DNA of 64,000 bases, from contig WNNJ02003250.1 in assembly GCA_012934845.2 (NCBI GenBank), positions 31,001 through 95,000 of the forward strand, in the 5' to 3' direction. Shown here in pieces: positions 36,839 to 48,163 of this stretch. The stretch's first letter is position 1, and each line of letters starts with the position of its first letter. The notes below the pieces were generated by a model, which did no database searches, was not told where the DNA came from, and saw only the letters and a program-made list of their open reading frames with translations. This DNA is from Pomphorhynchus laevis. Taxonomy: Eukaryota; Acanthocephala; Palaeacanthocephala; Echinorhynchida; Pomphorhynchidae. The position numbers and the translations under genes were made by a program.

Positions 36839-38905
36839 TAAAAGATTTTATACAATTTATATTTATATCAATTTAAATGAAAAAAGTTTATCTTTATTAA
36901 TAAAATAATAAATAACAGACAATGTATATGAATAAGGATTATAGGTCATCCAGATGAACTGCTGTGTTATCAGGTTTCAGCCCCTATTCTTCAACCTAAC
37001 ATAGCAGTTGTGCCAAATACGCGCTAATGTCGTATTTCCTCTGATATAATTTGATTATTTAGTGTATCGTATTCTAATACAAAGCATATTGTTTATTATC
37101 TATTCATAAAAATTTGAAATCTGAAATGATTTTAACTAATTAGATCAGCTAATTGTATCTTCATATTTAATACTGCATATAAATGATAAATAAAAATAAA
37201 TAATTATAAATAAAAAAAAATTATAAAATATATTATACAATTAATATTTATATAACGATAAAATTTATAATTAAAATTTACAATAAAAATAAATTTTTAT
37301 GAATTGACTAATAAATGATATACGATGTATTCGAATAATGAATAGAGGTCATCCGAAGTAACTGTTATGTTATCAAATTCGCCCTATTCTTCTACCCAAC
37401 ATAGCAGCTGGGTCAAATACGCTCTAATGTTGTCTTTCATCTGATGAGCAGATCAGATAACTAGTCTACGCGTTTTATACGATATATAAATAAAAAAGAT
37501 AAATAATAAATATTATATAAGATATAATACAATTTTTATTTATATCAAGTTATAATTTAAAATTGAAATTTGAAATAAAAGTCAATTTTTATGAATTGAC
37601 AAATAAATAACAGACGATGTGTAAGAATAAGGATTATATGTCATCAGGAGGAATTGCTATGCTATTAGATTTCGACCACTATTCCTCGACCTAACATAGC
37701 ATCTGGGCCAGATACGCGCTAATGACGTATTTCCTCTGATGATAATTGATTATTTGATGTACTTTATTCCAAAACAAAGCATATTATTTAATATCCATCC
37801 ATAATTTTTTTCGCTTAATAGTTTGAATACATTTTTAGTAATATTTTGTGGCTTTGTATATTGTACAATTATAAGAAAAAGAAAAAATCCATCAAACTTG
37901 CTTGAAAATTAGCAGAAAAATAATGTCGTATCAAGAATACATAGTTTCAGCATTTCTAACAGAGGTTATATTACCAGGAAAACAAAGTCCACAGGTCAAT
38001 AATAAATTGTTAGTAGAACAAATCAGATCAGATAACTGAGTCTACGTATTTTATACGATATACAAATAAAAATATAAATAAATAATTATATAAGATATAA
38101 TACGATTTATATTTATCAAGTTAAAATTTAAAATTGAAATTTAAAATAAAAGTCCATTTTTATGAATGACAAATAAATAACAGACGATGCATAAGAATAA
38201 GGATTAGAGGTCATCAGGAGGAAATGCTATGTTATTAGATTTCGACCCATATTCATCGACTCAACATTGCAGCTGGGCCAAATATGTGCTAATGACGTAT
38301 TTCCTCTGATGAAATATGATTATTTAGAGTACATTATTCTAATACAAAACAAATTATTTATTACCCATAAACATTTTTTGCTTAATAGTTTAAATAAATT
38401 CTTAATAATATTTGTTGTTTTGTATATTATAAATTTAATATTTTAATAATATTTTGTTGATGTATAATTCTACTTCATAAGAAAAAGAAAAATATCATTA
38501 AACTCGCTTGAAAATTAGCAGAAAAATAATAATGTTGTTGATTTTTATGTAATTAATTTACTTTTAAAGTCACTTTTATTTGTATGTTTTTTATATCTCA
38601 AATGTAATTAACTTGAACACTTATAACATTTCTTCTTATACTTTTATGAATTGTATTATTAATAACAGATGATATATAAGAATAACGATTAGGGGTTATC
38701 AAGAGGAAGTGCTAAGTTATTAGGTTTTAACCCCTATTCTTCGACCCAACATAGCAGCGGAGCCTAATACGAGCTAATGACGGATTTTCTCTGATGAAAT
38801 TTGATTATTTAGTGCACCGTATTCAATTTATGACAGAGGTTATATTACCGGGAAAGCAAAGTCCACAGGTCAATAATAACTTGTCAGTAGAACAACTCAG
38901 ATCAG

Positions 38906-39716
38906 ATAAACTTCATAATTTGCTTAAATTTTATTAAGTTTTATACATGCATAGTAAATTATAGTACTCGTAGCCTAGTACAGTTAAAATGATCATAGAA
39001 TATAAAATAATATAATAACGATTATGTAATTATAATGTACAAAATTATTTGTGTATTTTTTAGACATAGTGTCATTTCATATGACCAATAGTGTTTCCTT
39101 TTCAATGACTATTTCATCATATATAGTATTACCGAACAATAATTGAAAAGGTCACTGAGCTGACCAGCGATAAACGTGCCAAAATAGATGTGTTCATGTT
39201 TATTTGATACGCTATTCAGTATGAGTAAAAATTATCAGAACAAAGGTAGATTGTACAAGTATACAATTCTTCTACAGAAAAGATTATATATATAATTTTA
39301 CAAAAGCTTTTTAATTGATAAATTATATAAATGTGATGTTCGAATTACATAAATGTATAAGGTTTTGTGATGATTATTTTACATGACTTAAAATTGTATA
39401 TTATTCTACCACATATTTCTTCTATTTAATTTCAAAACACTTTAGATCTGTTGATTAAAACAAACTTAACACGAATTAATTGATACTTTGATCTTTAAAG
39501 AAATTAATCGTAAATTTAAAATAAAGTTAATTATTCATTAACACACTAATAAGTGATTTTATAAACAAAGATATTTAAATGGACGTTACCAATTATTGTC
39601 ATATTTTCTAGCATTTCTTGCAATCTTATTTGCATCTTTTAATGTGTGCAATAACATACGATGATTGATGATTAAAAAATAATTAGGAAAAATGTCAAAA
39701 AGAAACAATCCTTTAG
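38906..39716. other. AT-rich spacer with a weak inverted repeat
   Basis: TAGTGTTTCCTTTTCAAT near 39,089 and ATTGAAAAGGTCACTGA near 39,141 pair imperfectly and may be a decayed member of the fold-back family at 36.4-36.8 kb. Nothing else is supported. Confidence 0.4.
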
Positions 39717-40990
39717 ATGCTTGTTGTTATCGCTGTAATACTGTGTTGTAAATATGTATTTAGCATTTGTATTATACGAATGTATTTTATGCTCAAAAGG
39801 TCATCTACACCAGTAAAAAACCACAATAGAATAAGTGAATTACTGAACAATAACATTAACTTATGTAATGTATTATATATATGTTTTAATAACTATAACA
39901 CATATCTGACAAAAAATAAACTATCAAGTAAATATAAATATATGGATATAATTGAATTAATAGAATCCTTAAATATTTTGATAAATCAAAATTATTTAAA
40001 AGTAGGGACATCTATATTTAGACAAGTAAAAGGTGTTCCAATGGGAGGTAATAGTAGCTCAATTATAGCTGACTTGTTTTTAAGCTTTATAGAATATGAA
40101 TTTGCTCGTGACTGTGTAAAAACTAAATCTAAACTATATAAATATATGAAATATATGTTTTGATACATTATTGATGAATGTGTATTTAATTCTAATAATT
40201 TTTATTTAATTAGTGAACAAATTTATCCAGAAAGCCTTATTCTTAACAAAACCAATATTGATGATAAGGAAGGTGTATATCTAGATATGAACATTAAATT
40301 AACATTAACTAAAACTACTATTAATTTATATCGTAAAGATGACATATTTAAATTTACAAGAAACATATTTTTGCATGAGCATATATGCATACCATATAAT
40401 ATAAAATATAATACATTAAATAATGAAATTTTTAGAATAGCAACAATATGTAATGATATTGGCTTTCTTCAAATTTATTTAAATAATTTAATATATGCAT
40501 ATTTTAAACTGGGTTACTATAAAAATAACATCAAGCAGAAAATAGTAAAATTTATAAATCAACACAATAATATAAAGAGTAAATTTAAACTCTTAGGTGG
40601 CAAATTTTTATGGATAGACAATAAATAATATACTTTGTATTAGAATAAGATACTAGATAGCTTTATCAAAGTAAATACATCATTAGCATGTATTTGGCCC
40701 CGCTGCTATGTTGGGTAGAGGAGTTAGGGGCCGAAACCTGATAGCATATCATTTCCTCCTGATGACCTCTAATTCTTATTATGATACAACGTCTGTTATT
40801 TATTAGTCAATTCATAAAAATGATTTTTTTAAATTTCAATTTTTTATTTTTTAACTTGATTAAAATTATAGAAAATCTAAAAACAATTATTAATTTTATT
40901 ATTTAATTATTAAATTTTGATTTAGCATTATTATGTTTTGTTTATTTTATAATTATATTAAATACGTAGACTCAGTTAGCTGATTTGATT
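39717..40990 (+). mobile_element. Penelope-like (or related) reverse transcriptase copy with 3' end (fossil)
   Basis: The frame carries an RT motif-B region (VKGVPMGGNSSSIIADLFLS), followed by a motif-C-like region and a downstream YLDMNIKLTLTKTTINLYRK stretch. This order and wording match the RT family with a GIPMGGN-x-SP motif common in invertebrate retroelements, which I place near Penelope-like elements with some doubt. The RT frame ends at 40,628 and is followed by the 3' region to about 40,990. The copy is broken and lacks its N-terminal part. Its 3' region is nearly the inverse of 36,001-36,290. Confidence 0.65.
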
Positions 40991-41850
40991 GTATGTTTTG
41001 TTTTTGTTTTGATTATGCTAGCGGCTAGCGAAATATAAAAATAAAATAGCATTTTTTTAATCTTGCTCCGAAATTCCAAAATTTAAATAAAACGACATTT
41101 AATTTAACTACTGAATTATAAACACATTTAGCATTCCCATTTCATTAATAAAATCATAAAGTTTTATAATTTAATTCTTATTTTGTGACATATAAGTTGA
41201 GTATATTTATTTATTTAAAATAATACTTACATTGTGAAAGTAAATACATAGGATGTAACTAGAATTTTGCTTTTAATTTACATATATGCAAGTTATAGTG
41301 TGTACATTACTATAAGCAGCAGCTACTTCATGTTTGCATTGTTATGCCCATTTGTTCTAAAAAATAGTTAGAATAATGGCCTCGATATATTCAAGACAAT
41401 TCTAGAATATTTTATACTTAATAGCATAGAATGTAAAAGCGAGCGTAATTTTTTTGCAGGCCAAACCATAAAGACGAAGAAGAGCTTCCTAATCTAGTCA
41501 CATCATTCAATAATGCCAAATATTATTTTGCTTTATGAAATTTATTAATTTTAATTACTTGTCTAAAAGAAGGAAAACTTTTAAATATATTTAAATCTTT
41601 AATCGACTAAAGTTTACAAGCACATACTATGAATGATAAGCTAAACTGCCATTTCATTATGATATACTCGTTCATCTATAACTTATTGTTCAGCTGCACT
41701 TTGCAGAAACAAGGCAAAACGGTAATGGCATATATTATCTATTCAAACAACATGCCCATAATACATAATATGATGTATTTAATATAGAGCACTAAACACG
41801 TAAAAATTTAAGCATCGACTTTAAAAATAAAAATTTTGATATTTGAAAGT
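40991..41850. other. AT-rich spacer with a dispersed repeat
   Basis: 40,990-41,070 (with GCTAGCGGCTAGCGAAATA) resembles 8,725-8,800; the CTCCGAAATTCCAAAA word also resembles 8,078-8,090. Otherwise nothing is seen. Confidence 0.45.
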
Positions 41851-41884
41851 GAAACCGAAACGACCAGTTTGTACCTCATTCTAC

Positions 41885-41909
41885 TGATGAGTGTTGCCGG
41901 CACTCATCA
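41885..41909 (+). repeat. TGATGAGTG/CACTCATCA hairpin
   Basis: Perfect 9-bp arms, loop TTGCCGG, preceded by CTAC. Upstream CCGAAACGACCA (41855-41866) has its partner TGGTCGTC at 41924-41931, an arrangement like hammerhead stem III with a GUC site, but the strand order is not that of a working ribozyme. Confidence 0.5.
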
Positions 41910-42400
41910 TTTCGATGCTGAAGTGGTCGTCTAGAAGTGACATGGTGACTGAAAGTCGTGAATCGAAGTCCAGTCTATCAAGCAACACCATTTAGTATAA
42001 ATGCCGTATTTTGTAAGAAATCCTGGACCGTTGTCTACTCAGCACATTCGTGCATTACTATTATACCTGCCGTATCCATTTAGGATCCAACGAGTGCAGC
42101 GACAATTCAGCAACAACATCTGCCTAGTGTTTAAGGATGGTCCGCACAGCAATTCGATCTGGTTAAGGGCGAAAGCTCTTTTATATATTTGTATATAAAA
42201 GATTTTCTAATTGAGGAAATATATATAGGTAATGATCATTAAACTGGCTGTTGACGGGATCGTCCATTATGAGATCCTTTTTGTATATTTTGTAATTGAG
42301 TTAAACCGCTAATAAAAGACAAAAATAAATAATTTGTGAATGGTTTTAGGGCCAAACCAAGCCAAAAAACGTTAAAAAAGTTTAAGATTTTGTTATCAAT

Positions 42401-42430
42401 ATTTCTTCCACCAATTGTGGACATCGTCAG
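42401..42430 (-). ncRNA. Hammerhead-like motif, degenerate
   Basis: Minus strand: CTGACGA, a short stem of TCCAC and GTGGA around AATTG, then GAAAT. Fits CUGANGA-stem II-GAAA with an extra base on each side of the stem. No cleavage site identified. Confidence 0.25.
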
Positions 42431-42455
42431 GATAAATTGTAATTTGCTAGAACAG

Positions 42456-42456
<1 letters not shown>

Positions 42457-42490
<34 letters not shown>
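42457..42490. repeat. (TA)n microsatellite
   Basis: About 17 TA units, directly beside a hammerhead-like motif. Confidence 0.95.
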
Positions 42491-42491
<1 letters not shown>

Positions 42492-42509
42492 CTGTTGGTA
42501 GTCAGCCTT

Positions 42510-42556
42510 CTGACGAGCCCGGGGCTACCAACATGTGGCAAAAAGCGGGCGAAACG
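42510..42556 (+). ncRNA. Hammerhead-like core with perfect stem II
   Basis: CTGACGA (42510-42516), stem strand GCCCG (42517-42521), 24-nt loop, CGGGC (42546-42550), then GAAACG (42551-42556). This satisfies CUGANGA, a G-C first pair, a 5-bp stem and GAAAC. A competing pair, GTTGGTAG (42494-42501) with CTACCAAC (42525-42532), overlaps it. I could not place stems I and III and a cleavage triplet convincingly. Confidence 0.4.
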
Positions 42557-42678
42557 AAAACGGTTGTGGCAATGGCGCCGTTAGTAGTCAGGGTGTATGG
42601 AATTGGATATCATGAAGGAAGGATTCTGTAGCTGGTTTCCAATGCGAAAGTCACCTCGTGTGACCTAGCAACTATTCG

Positions 42679-42756
<78 letters not shown>
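42679..42756. repeat. (TA)n microsatellite
   Basis: About 39 TA units; Tyr-Ile frames across it are simple-repeat translations. Confidence 0.95.
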
Positions 42757-42759
<3 letters not shown>

Positions 42760-42934
42760 TAATCCTCCTGACGATATATAGATATATATCCATTTGATTT
42801 GTGGAAAACTGACACTGTCCCGGATTATCCATTGAATGATACATGAGTAATAATTGCCGTAAGTAGACCAAGAGCAATAATAGTAGACCAAGAGTAATAA
42901 TTGCCGTAATGAAGACCAAGAGCAATTTCTTGTA

Positions 42935-42963
42935 AAGCTTTCGGGCTAACTGCCCTTCTTCAG
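42935..42963 (-). ncRNA. Hammerhead-like motif CTGAAGA...GCCCGAAAGC
   Basis: Minus strand: CTGAAGA, A, GGGC, loop AGTTA, GCCC, GAAAGCTT. All strand positions fit CUGANGA and GAAA except the unpaired A before stem II. The wording matches sequences I associate with Penelope-like element ends. Confidence 0.35.
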
Positions 42964-42974
42964 TACATAGTAAG

Positions 42975-43018
42975 TAGCTTTAATCAACAATTTTTATCAA
43001 AATTGTTGATTAAAGCTA
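42975..43018. repeat. Perfect 20-bp hairpin
   Basis: TAGCTTTAATCAACAATTTT, loop TATC, then the exact complement at 42999-43018. Confidence 0.9.
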
Positions 43019-43086
43019 AATTGTTTATTTAATTATTGAATGATACATGAGTAATAATTGCCGTAAGTAGATTAAAAAAACAGGAA

Positions 43087-43378
43087 ATGGCGCATTGCAA
43101 TGCTCAATATTTTGTAGAGTCACGATTATATTTAAATAAACGCTTTATCAACAGTAGAAGCGATATTAAAAAGCTGTTGACAATAAGAGACGCAATAGTC
43201 AATAACTGTATCACTAAACACTCATGTAACATCGATTGTTTCAAATATTATAATAGAAGGAAATATTCGTAATGACAACGAAAGGAAACGTATAGAACAT
43301 ATGTGGATTGGACAGCTAATGACCGATAAAGAAACAGGAATAAATGTGGATCATAAATATCACTGGCATGTTCATTAA
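43087..43378 (+). pseudogene. Possible GIY-YIG-type C-terminal fragment of a Penelope-like element (fossil)
   Basis: Translation near the end reads ERKRIEHMWIGQLMTDKETG followed by INVDHKYHWH, reminiscent of the closing E-x2-WI-x2-L...IN segment of GIY-YIG endonucleases at the C-terminus of Penelope-like proteins. The fragment is broken and short; the call rests on pattern memory. Confidence 0.35.
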
Positions 43379-43460
43379 GCTTCAGGGTTCTATTTTTATG
43401 AATTTAACTTGCAATTTAAGTAATTTTTAATATTTTTGATGTTTCTGTATTTTAGATTAA

Positions 43461-43486
43461 TTGACAAAGCCTAAAAAGGCGAAACG
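43461..43486 (+). ncRNA. Hammerhead-like motif, degenerate
   Basis: TTGACAA, AGCCT, AAAA, AGGC, GAAACG. Stem and GAAAC are intact, but the first strand differs from CUGANGA at two positions. It follows the possible endonuclease fragment by about 80 bp. Confidence 0.3.
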
Positions 43487-43576
43487 TTTAAGAAATAATT
43501 TGTCTGTAGTCTTCGGTGTTTTTTCTTAATATTAATTATATATATAGTTACTAGATTCTCTTAAAGACAGATTACG

Positions 43577-43652
43577 TTCTCATCAGTAGGGCGCTGCTGC
43601 ACAACCGGATTGAAGTGCAATCCAGTTGTGCAGCAGCATCCTACTGATAAGA
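43577..43652. repeat. Fold-back with 28-bp arms, both arms hammerhead-like
   Basis: TCTCATCAGTAGG, GCGCTGCTGCACAAC is mirrored by GTTGTGCAGCAGC, ATCCTACTGATAAGA with three mismatches. The right arm continues as CTGATAA-GACT-CAAA-AGTC-GAAT (43644-43666): a perfect stem II but two core substitutions (G8, A15.1). Confidence 0.6.
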
Positions 43653-43689
43653 CTCAAAAGTCGAATGATCATAGATTCAGTTCATAATG

Positions 43690-44488
43690 TTTAGTCTTTC
43701 CGAGTCCTTCAATCAGAATAGAAATTGGAGGAAAATTAGGTCATCTGTATATATATTGATTTATAAATGTATAAATTTTTATCTTTATATCAATCTATAT
43801 TTAATGCTGAAGTTATTGACTCAACATCATGAAAGGTATAGTCCGAGTTATTGTAAATTTCCGATTCATGACATTTTTGAGAAATATTAATATCAGTGCA
43901 CTTTTCCATAGTGTGTTAAGCAATTCCGCATTACATCCGTACGGAATTTGCTTTAAATGTATGTGACCTTGCATTACTAGTACTGTTTCAATTTCTTAAC
44001 TACATTGGATCTCTGTAGTGCTTGTCTTTTATAGTGATTAAGCATTTAACGATAAAAACATTAAAACAGGCAATATCGACTTTAATGGTGAAATGTAGCT
44101 TTACAGGGTTGCCGATTCGACGTCGAAACTAATTCGAATGTGAAGACAATCGAGGGAAAGAGAACCTTACAGGTTTGTCGTTATTGCTGGGGTCATTTCG
44201 ATTATTTATTACATTTAATGTTGTATTTATTAATTTTCCAGAGTTTTGAACGGATATCATATTTAACGTCCTGAATGTCTCGATATTGAAAACTCAACGG
44301 AGACGTAATAAGTTACTCGCTGCTTCTTATTTAAAATAAACTAAAATAAATTAATTTATTTTAACTGAATGTTTCAAAGTGTTTTGTAATCTTTTATAAC
44401 TTTTGATTTTTTGAGTAACTTTCATGTAATGTAAAACTGTAAAGGGTATTAAAAAAATATTAATTTATAAAAAATTGGAAATTTGAGG
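43690..44488. other. AT-rich spacer
   Basis: CAGGGTTGCCGATTCG at 44,105 looks like a lone hAT-type end with no partner found. Nothing else is supported. Confidence 0.4.
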
Positions 44489-44693
44489 CAGGATCGACAA
44501 ACCACAAATTTGTTTTTATATTTTGCTAGCAATATTAGAAAAAACGTACAATTGAACATATTGTACGTTTATTTCGGATGACCCTAGCAGTATCAAGTGA
44601 AATATATTAATAAATTCGTGTGTTGTTTAATTATGTTCCAAAATTCCAAATGCTGTTGTTTTTTTCTGATGTTGGTGTGTTGTGCCGATCCTG
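44489..44693. mobile_element. Possible hAT-type MITE, about 205 bp
   Basis: CAGGATCGACAAACCACA at the left and, inverted, CAGGATCGGCACAACACA at the right form an imperfect terminal inverted repeat. I found no matching 8-bp flanking duplication, so family and borders are tentative. Confidence 0.45.
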
Positions 44694-44744
44694 TTACAAA
44701 TTTCAAATTTCTAATGGTTCAAAAGCAGTTATTGTTTATGAATT

Positions 44745-45008
44745 GATTACTCAGCATAGTCCGCGCCGATTGGATTCTTCGGGGGGGGGGTGAAAGACCG
44801 CGGATGGTTCAGTCGGAGGGCGGCGTGTTGGATCGGTTGGGGGCTCAGATGCCCCTAAACCTGATGCCAAAAAAGAATGAACAGAAGACTATCAAATCTG
44901 AACATCTTTGACTGTTTTGAATTTAATCTGACTATCTTTTGGTCTTGACGACTTTCTTATTTATTTATCGGTTGTATTATTTATTTAACAAAGTCTTTTT
45001 TTTATTTA
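44745..45008 (+). mobile_element. LINE copy C, 5'-truncated to the last 264 bp
   Basis: Matches the 3' end of copies A and B (GCATAGTC, GATTGGA, a run of G then TGAAA, GGCGTGTTGGAT, GGCTCAGAT). TTTATGAATT at 44735-44744 and 45009-45018 is a 10-bp target duplication. The tail is TTTATTT-rich. This size and structure are standard for an abortive LINE insertion. Confidence 0.85.
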
Positions 45009-45194
45009 TTTATGAATTATATTCAATATCTTGTTTGCTCTTATCACCAAAAAATGCGTTTACTGTATATTTCAAACGATAAGGTAAAATATCTTCAATT
45101 GCTTGTGGTCTGTCAGTTTTTCTCTGTTTTTAATTGATCAGGAATGACATACAGATTTTACTTGACTTCAGTGAAATTTGTCATTGCGATATAT

Positions 45195-46085
45195 TCTATA
45201 CAGTATAAAATATGTAGACTAAGTTATCAGATTTGTTCTACCGACAAGTTATTATTGACCTGTGGAATTTGTTTGTCCGGTAATATAACTTCTGTCAGGA
45301 ATACTGAAACTATGTATTCTTGATACGACATTATTTGTTTGTTTTTTTGCTAATTTTCAATCAAGTTTGATATTTTTTTTCTATTTATTATAATGAATAA
45401 GTAAAAATCAACAAACAATTATTAAAATAATATTAAATTTACCATATATATAAACAAAGTATTATTAAAAATAAATTTTAACTATTTAGTGAAAACTTTT
45501 ATGGATAATAAACATCATGTAGTGTATTAGAATAAGATATTTCAAATAATCGAATTTCATCAGAAAACATACGTCATTAGCGCGTATTTGGCCCTGCTGC
45601 TATGTTGGATCGACGAATCGAGGCCGAAACATGATAACATGGCAGTTCTTTCTGATTACCTATAATCCTTATTATAATACATAGTCTGTTATTTATTATT
45701 CTATTTAAAAAGATTGACTTTTATTTTAAATTTTAATTATAAATTATATCGCTAGATAAATATAAATTGTATAAAGTCTTAAATAATAATTTATTTATTA
45801 TTTATCTTTATTTTTGATTTACTTATAGTATAAAACACGTATTTCATATTATATTTTATTTTATTTTAAATCTCATTTAACCCAATTGGCACCAATTAGC
45901 CCAATTAATTTAAGACAATTAACACCCAGTCAATTAATAAAAATTGACTTTTATTTTAAATTTCAATTTTAAATTTTAAATTTATTTAATAAATTGCATA
46001 AAATCTTATATAATTATTTATTATTTATCTTTATTTTTATTTATATATAATATAAAATACGTAGACTCAGTTATCTGATCTAAAA
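45195..46085 (+). mobile_element. Three joined Penelope-like 3' ends, plus orientation (fossils)
   Basis: A terminal piece (45,195-45,231), the constant junction inverted relative to 36-38.9 kb (45,232-45,331), a longer unit (about 45,340-45,855) and a partial unit (about 45,940-46,085, ending in CGTAGACTCAGTTATCTGAT). They repeat the 36-38.9 kb layout in the opposite orientation. Confidence 0.65.
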
Positions 46086-47139
46086 CTCGCTTATCAATCT
46101 TTTGAAAATATCCTTTCAACTCACAATGATTTTACTAATAATGGCGAAGCAACTTGACTGGACACAATATATTATTTGTATGATAGCGGATATTCTTTAT
46201 ATTCGTGTCATGTAGATTTCATTTTTAACAACTTGGAATCATATTTTTAAACAGTATTAATTTACATTGACTTTGCTTTAATTTGATTAAATATACATTT
46301 GTTTGTATTACTGCAAGTTTAGAGTCATCAATATAAAAATAATAAAGGGGTATAATAAAAAGGTTAAGTAAATTTAAAAATCGAATTTGAACCGTATATT
46401 GAAAGTGTGAAGTTTTTCTACTATATTGTGGTTTCTCCTGCATCAATATTTATATGTCAAACTATTTTAACTATTCTTTATTTATATCTTAAAAATTGAA
46501 TACTTTCCCGCGACGCATAAAACAATATATTGTCGCCACAAATAAATTAAATGTGCCAAATTAAGTGAATCTTGTAATATCTTGTATTATGATGTGATAT
46601 TCTTTTTATCTAACCTTGTATTTATTGATCTTTTGAAAACATTATAAAACTTTTTATGAGGTATTTTATTTTGTGTTTAAAAGGATGTCACCTAATTATG
46701 TTTGCAAGGTGCTTACGAAATTTGATTGCGCACAAATAAAATGATTGATTGGATTATTTTCTCATTTATTAAAATAATTAACAAAAACACCTATCGATCA
46801 ATTCCTAAAGATAATATAAAACACATGATTCCAATATTACATATTACTTATAATATACTTATAATTACTTATAATTACTCTATTAAAAAGACAAAATAAG
46901 AATATCTCTTAAACTTATGGATTGCGGTTGTTAAATTACATTGTCAAAATTAATTGAAAAAATATAAAACATCTTTCGTCGCTACGAATATTTACACAAT
47001 AATTTATTTTACCTTTGAACAATACTTGTTCATATTTAATTGTTGCAAGTATTGAAAAAATTTGAGATGTTCTAGTGTTAATAGCTTTTTCCGATTTACT
47101 AAGAAATTATTGAAATTAAACAAAACTTTTACTATGTCT
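46086..47139. other. AT-rich spacer before the tRNA array
   Basis: No supported gene; the 73-codon minus frame at 46225-46446 is AT-driven. Confidence 0.5.
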
Positions 47140-47228
47140 CAAATGCAAACATATTACATACATTTACAGAAATTAGTTTTAACTAATTAAATCATATAAA
47201 CTAATTGAGTCTACTTAATATTATATTA

Positions 47229-47300
47229 AGGGGTATAGCTCAGTGGTAGAGCATTCGACTGCAGATCGAGAGGTCCCCAGTTCAAATCTGGGTGCCCACT
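47229..47300 (+). tRNA. tRNA-Cys (GCA), first array copy, two acceptor mismatches
   Basis: Full 72-nt length with anticodon loop CTGCAGA and intact D, anticodon and T arms, but acceptor AGGGGTA against TGCCCAC leaves pairs 1 and 2 unpaired. Probably a decaying copy. Confidence 0.6.
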
Positions 47301-48163
47301 TTTCATATAAAAACAATACGCAAAAAACTCTAATACGTTCAAAATACATTAGCATGCAAATTTTTTATAATCTTATCTGGGTCTACATATTTTGTGTATT
47401 TTTCTTTAGATTTTAGATAATTTAGATATAAAAGTAAGAATTTTTGAAAAAATTTTATGAATTGACTAATAAATAATGCACGATGTATGTGAAAAAGAAT
47501 TAGAAAGAACTGCTCTGTAATTACGCTTCGACCTTATTCCTAAACCAGACAAAGCACAGGGTCAATGCTAATTTTACATTTTATAAATTTACTTTTCGTT
47601 TTTTATTATGCTAGTAAAAACCAAAAGTGTGTTCAGTGTTAGAGCATTCGACTGCAGATCGAGAAGTCCCCAGTTAAAATCTGGGTGCCTTCTTTACATA
47701 TAACAAACATAATACGCAAAAGACGCTAATACGTTCAAAATACATCAACACGCAAATTACTATAATCTTATCTGGGTCTACATATTTTGTGAATTTTTCT
47801 TAAGATTTCAGATAATTTAGATATAAAAGCAAGAATTGTTTAAAAAAATTGTGAATTGACTAATAAATAATGCACGATGTATCCGAATAAGAATTATAAG
47901 AAACTGCTATGTTTTCACGTTTCGACCATATTCGTAGACACGAGATAGAACAAGATCAAATACCTGTTAATTATACTTTTTATAAATTAACATTGGGTTT
48001 TTAGTTTGTTAGCAAAAACAAAATTATGCTCAGTGGTAGAGCATTCGACTGCAGATCGAGAGGTCCCCTGTTCAAATCTGCAAACATATTACATACATTA
48101 ACATAAATTAGTTTTAACTAATAAAATCATATCAACTAATTGAGCCCACTTATTCTTGTATAT

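Larger units (their letters stand above)
36001..38905 (-). mobile_element. Array of about six Penelope-like 3' ends, same orientation (fossils)
   Basis: Units begin with variants of CAGATAACTGAGTCTACG, run through TGAATTGACTAATAAATAAC, a GGTCATCAGGAGGAACTGCT block and a CTGCTATGTT/AACATAGCAG hairpin, and end in sequence matching the last RT codons. Starts are near 36,005, 36,345, 37,135, 37,445, 38,020 and 38,640 (the last truncated). Two joints carry the constant ~100-bp junction (37,920-38,040 and 38,825-38,900). No RT core is present. Two fold-backs interrupt the second unit. Repeated insertion into its own sequence, or unequal exchange, would give this layout. Confidence 0.7.
42831..43070. 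repeat. Direct repeat of about 35 bp around a perfect hairpin
   Basis: TTGAATGATACATGAGTAAT and the following ATTGCCGTAAGTAG occur near 42,832 and 43,036; partial copies with AGACCAAGAG lie between. Near identity implies recent duplication. Confidence 0.8.
41850..43680. mobile_element. Second Penelope-like zone: terminal pieces, (TA)n and hairpins (fossils)
   Basis: This stretch, richer in GC than its surroundings, holds at least five words built from CUGANGA and GAAA strands, two long (TA)n tracts, two fold-backs and a fragment resembling the end of a GIY-YIG endonuclease. That combination is known from Penelope-like elements, whose terminal repeats carry hammerhead ribozymes. Pieces lie in both orientations, so it is a composite of several broken insertions. 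Confidence 0.5.

Noticed and set aside
36200-37800. Canonical hammerhead in the Penelope-like 3' end (CTGATGA and GTCGAAAC words)
   Set aside because: Both words occur, but not in the order strand-stem-strand on one RNA; no stem II joins them. The conserved CTGCTATGTT/AACATAGCAG hairpin is noted only as structure.
42665-42925. Tyr-Ile repeat protein on the minus strand
   Set aside because: Simple translation of the (TA)n tract.
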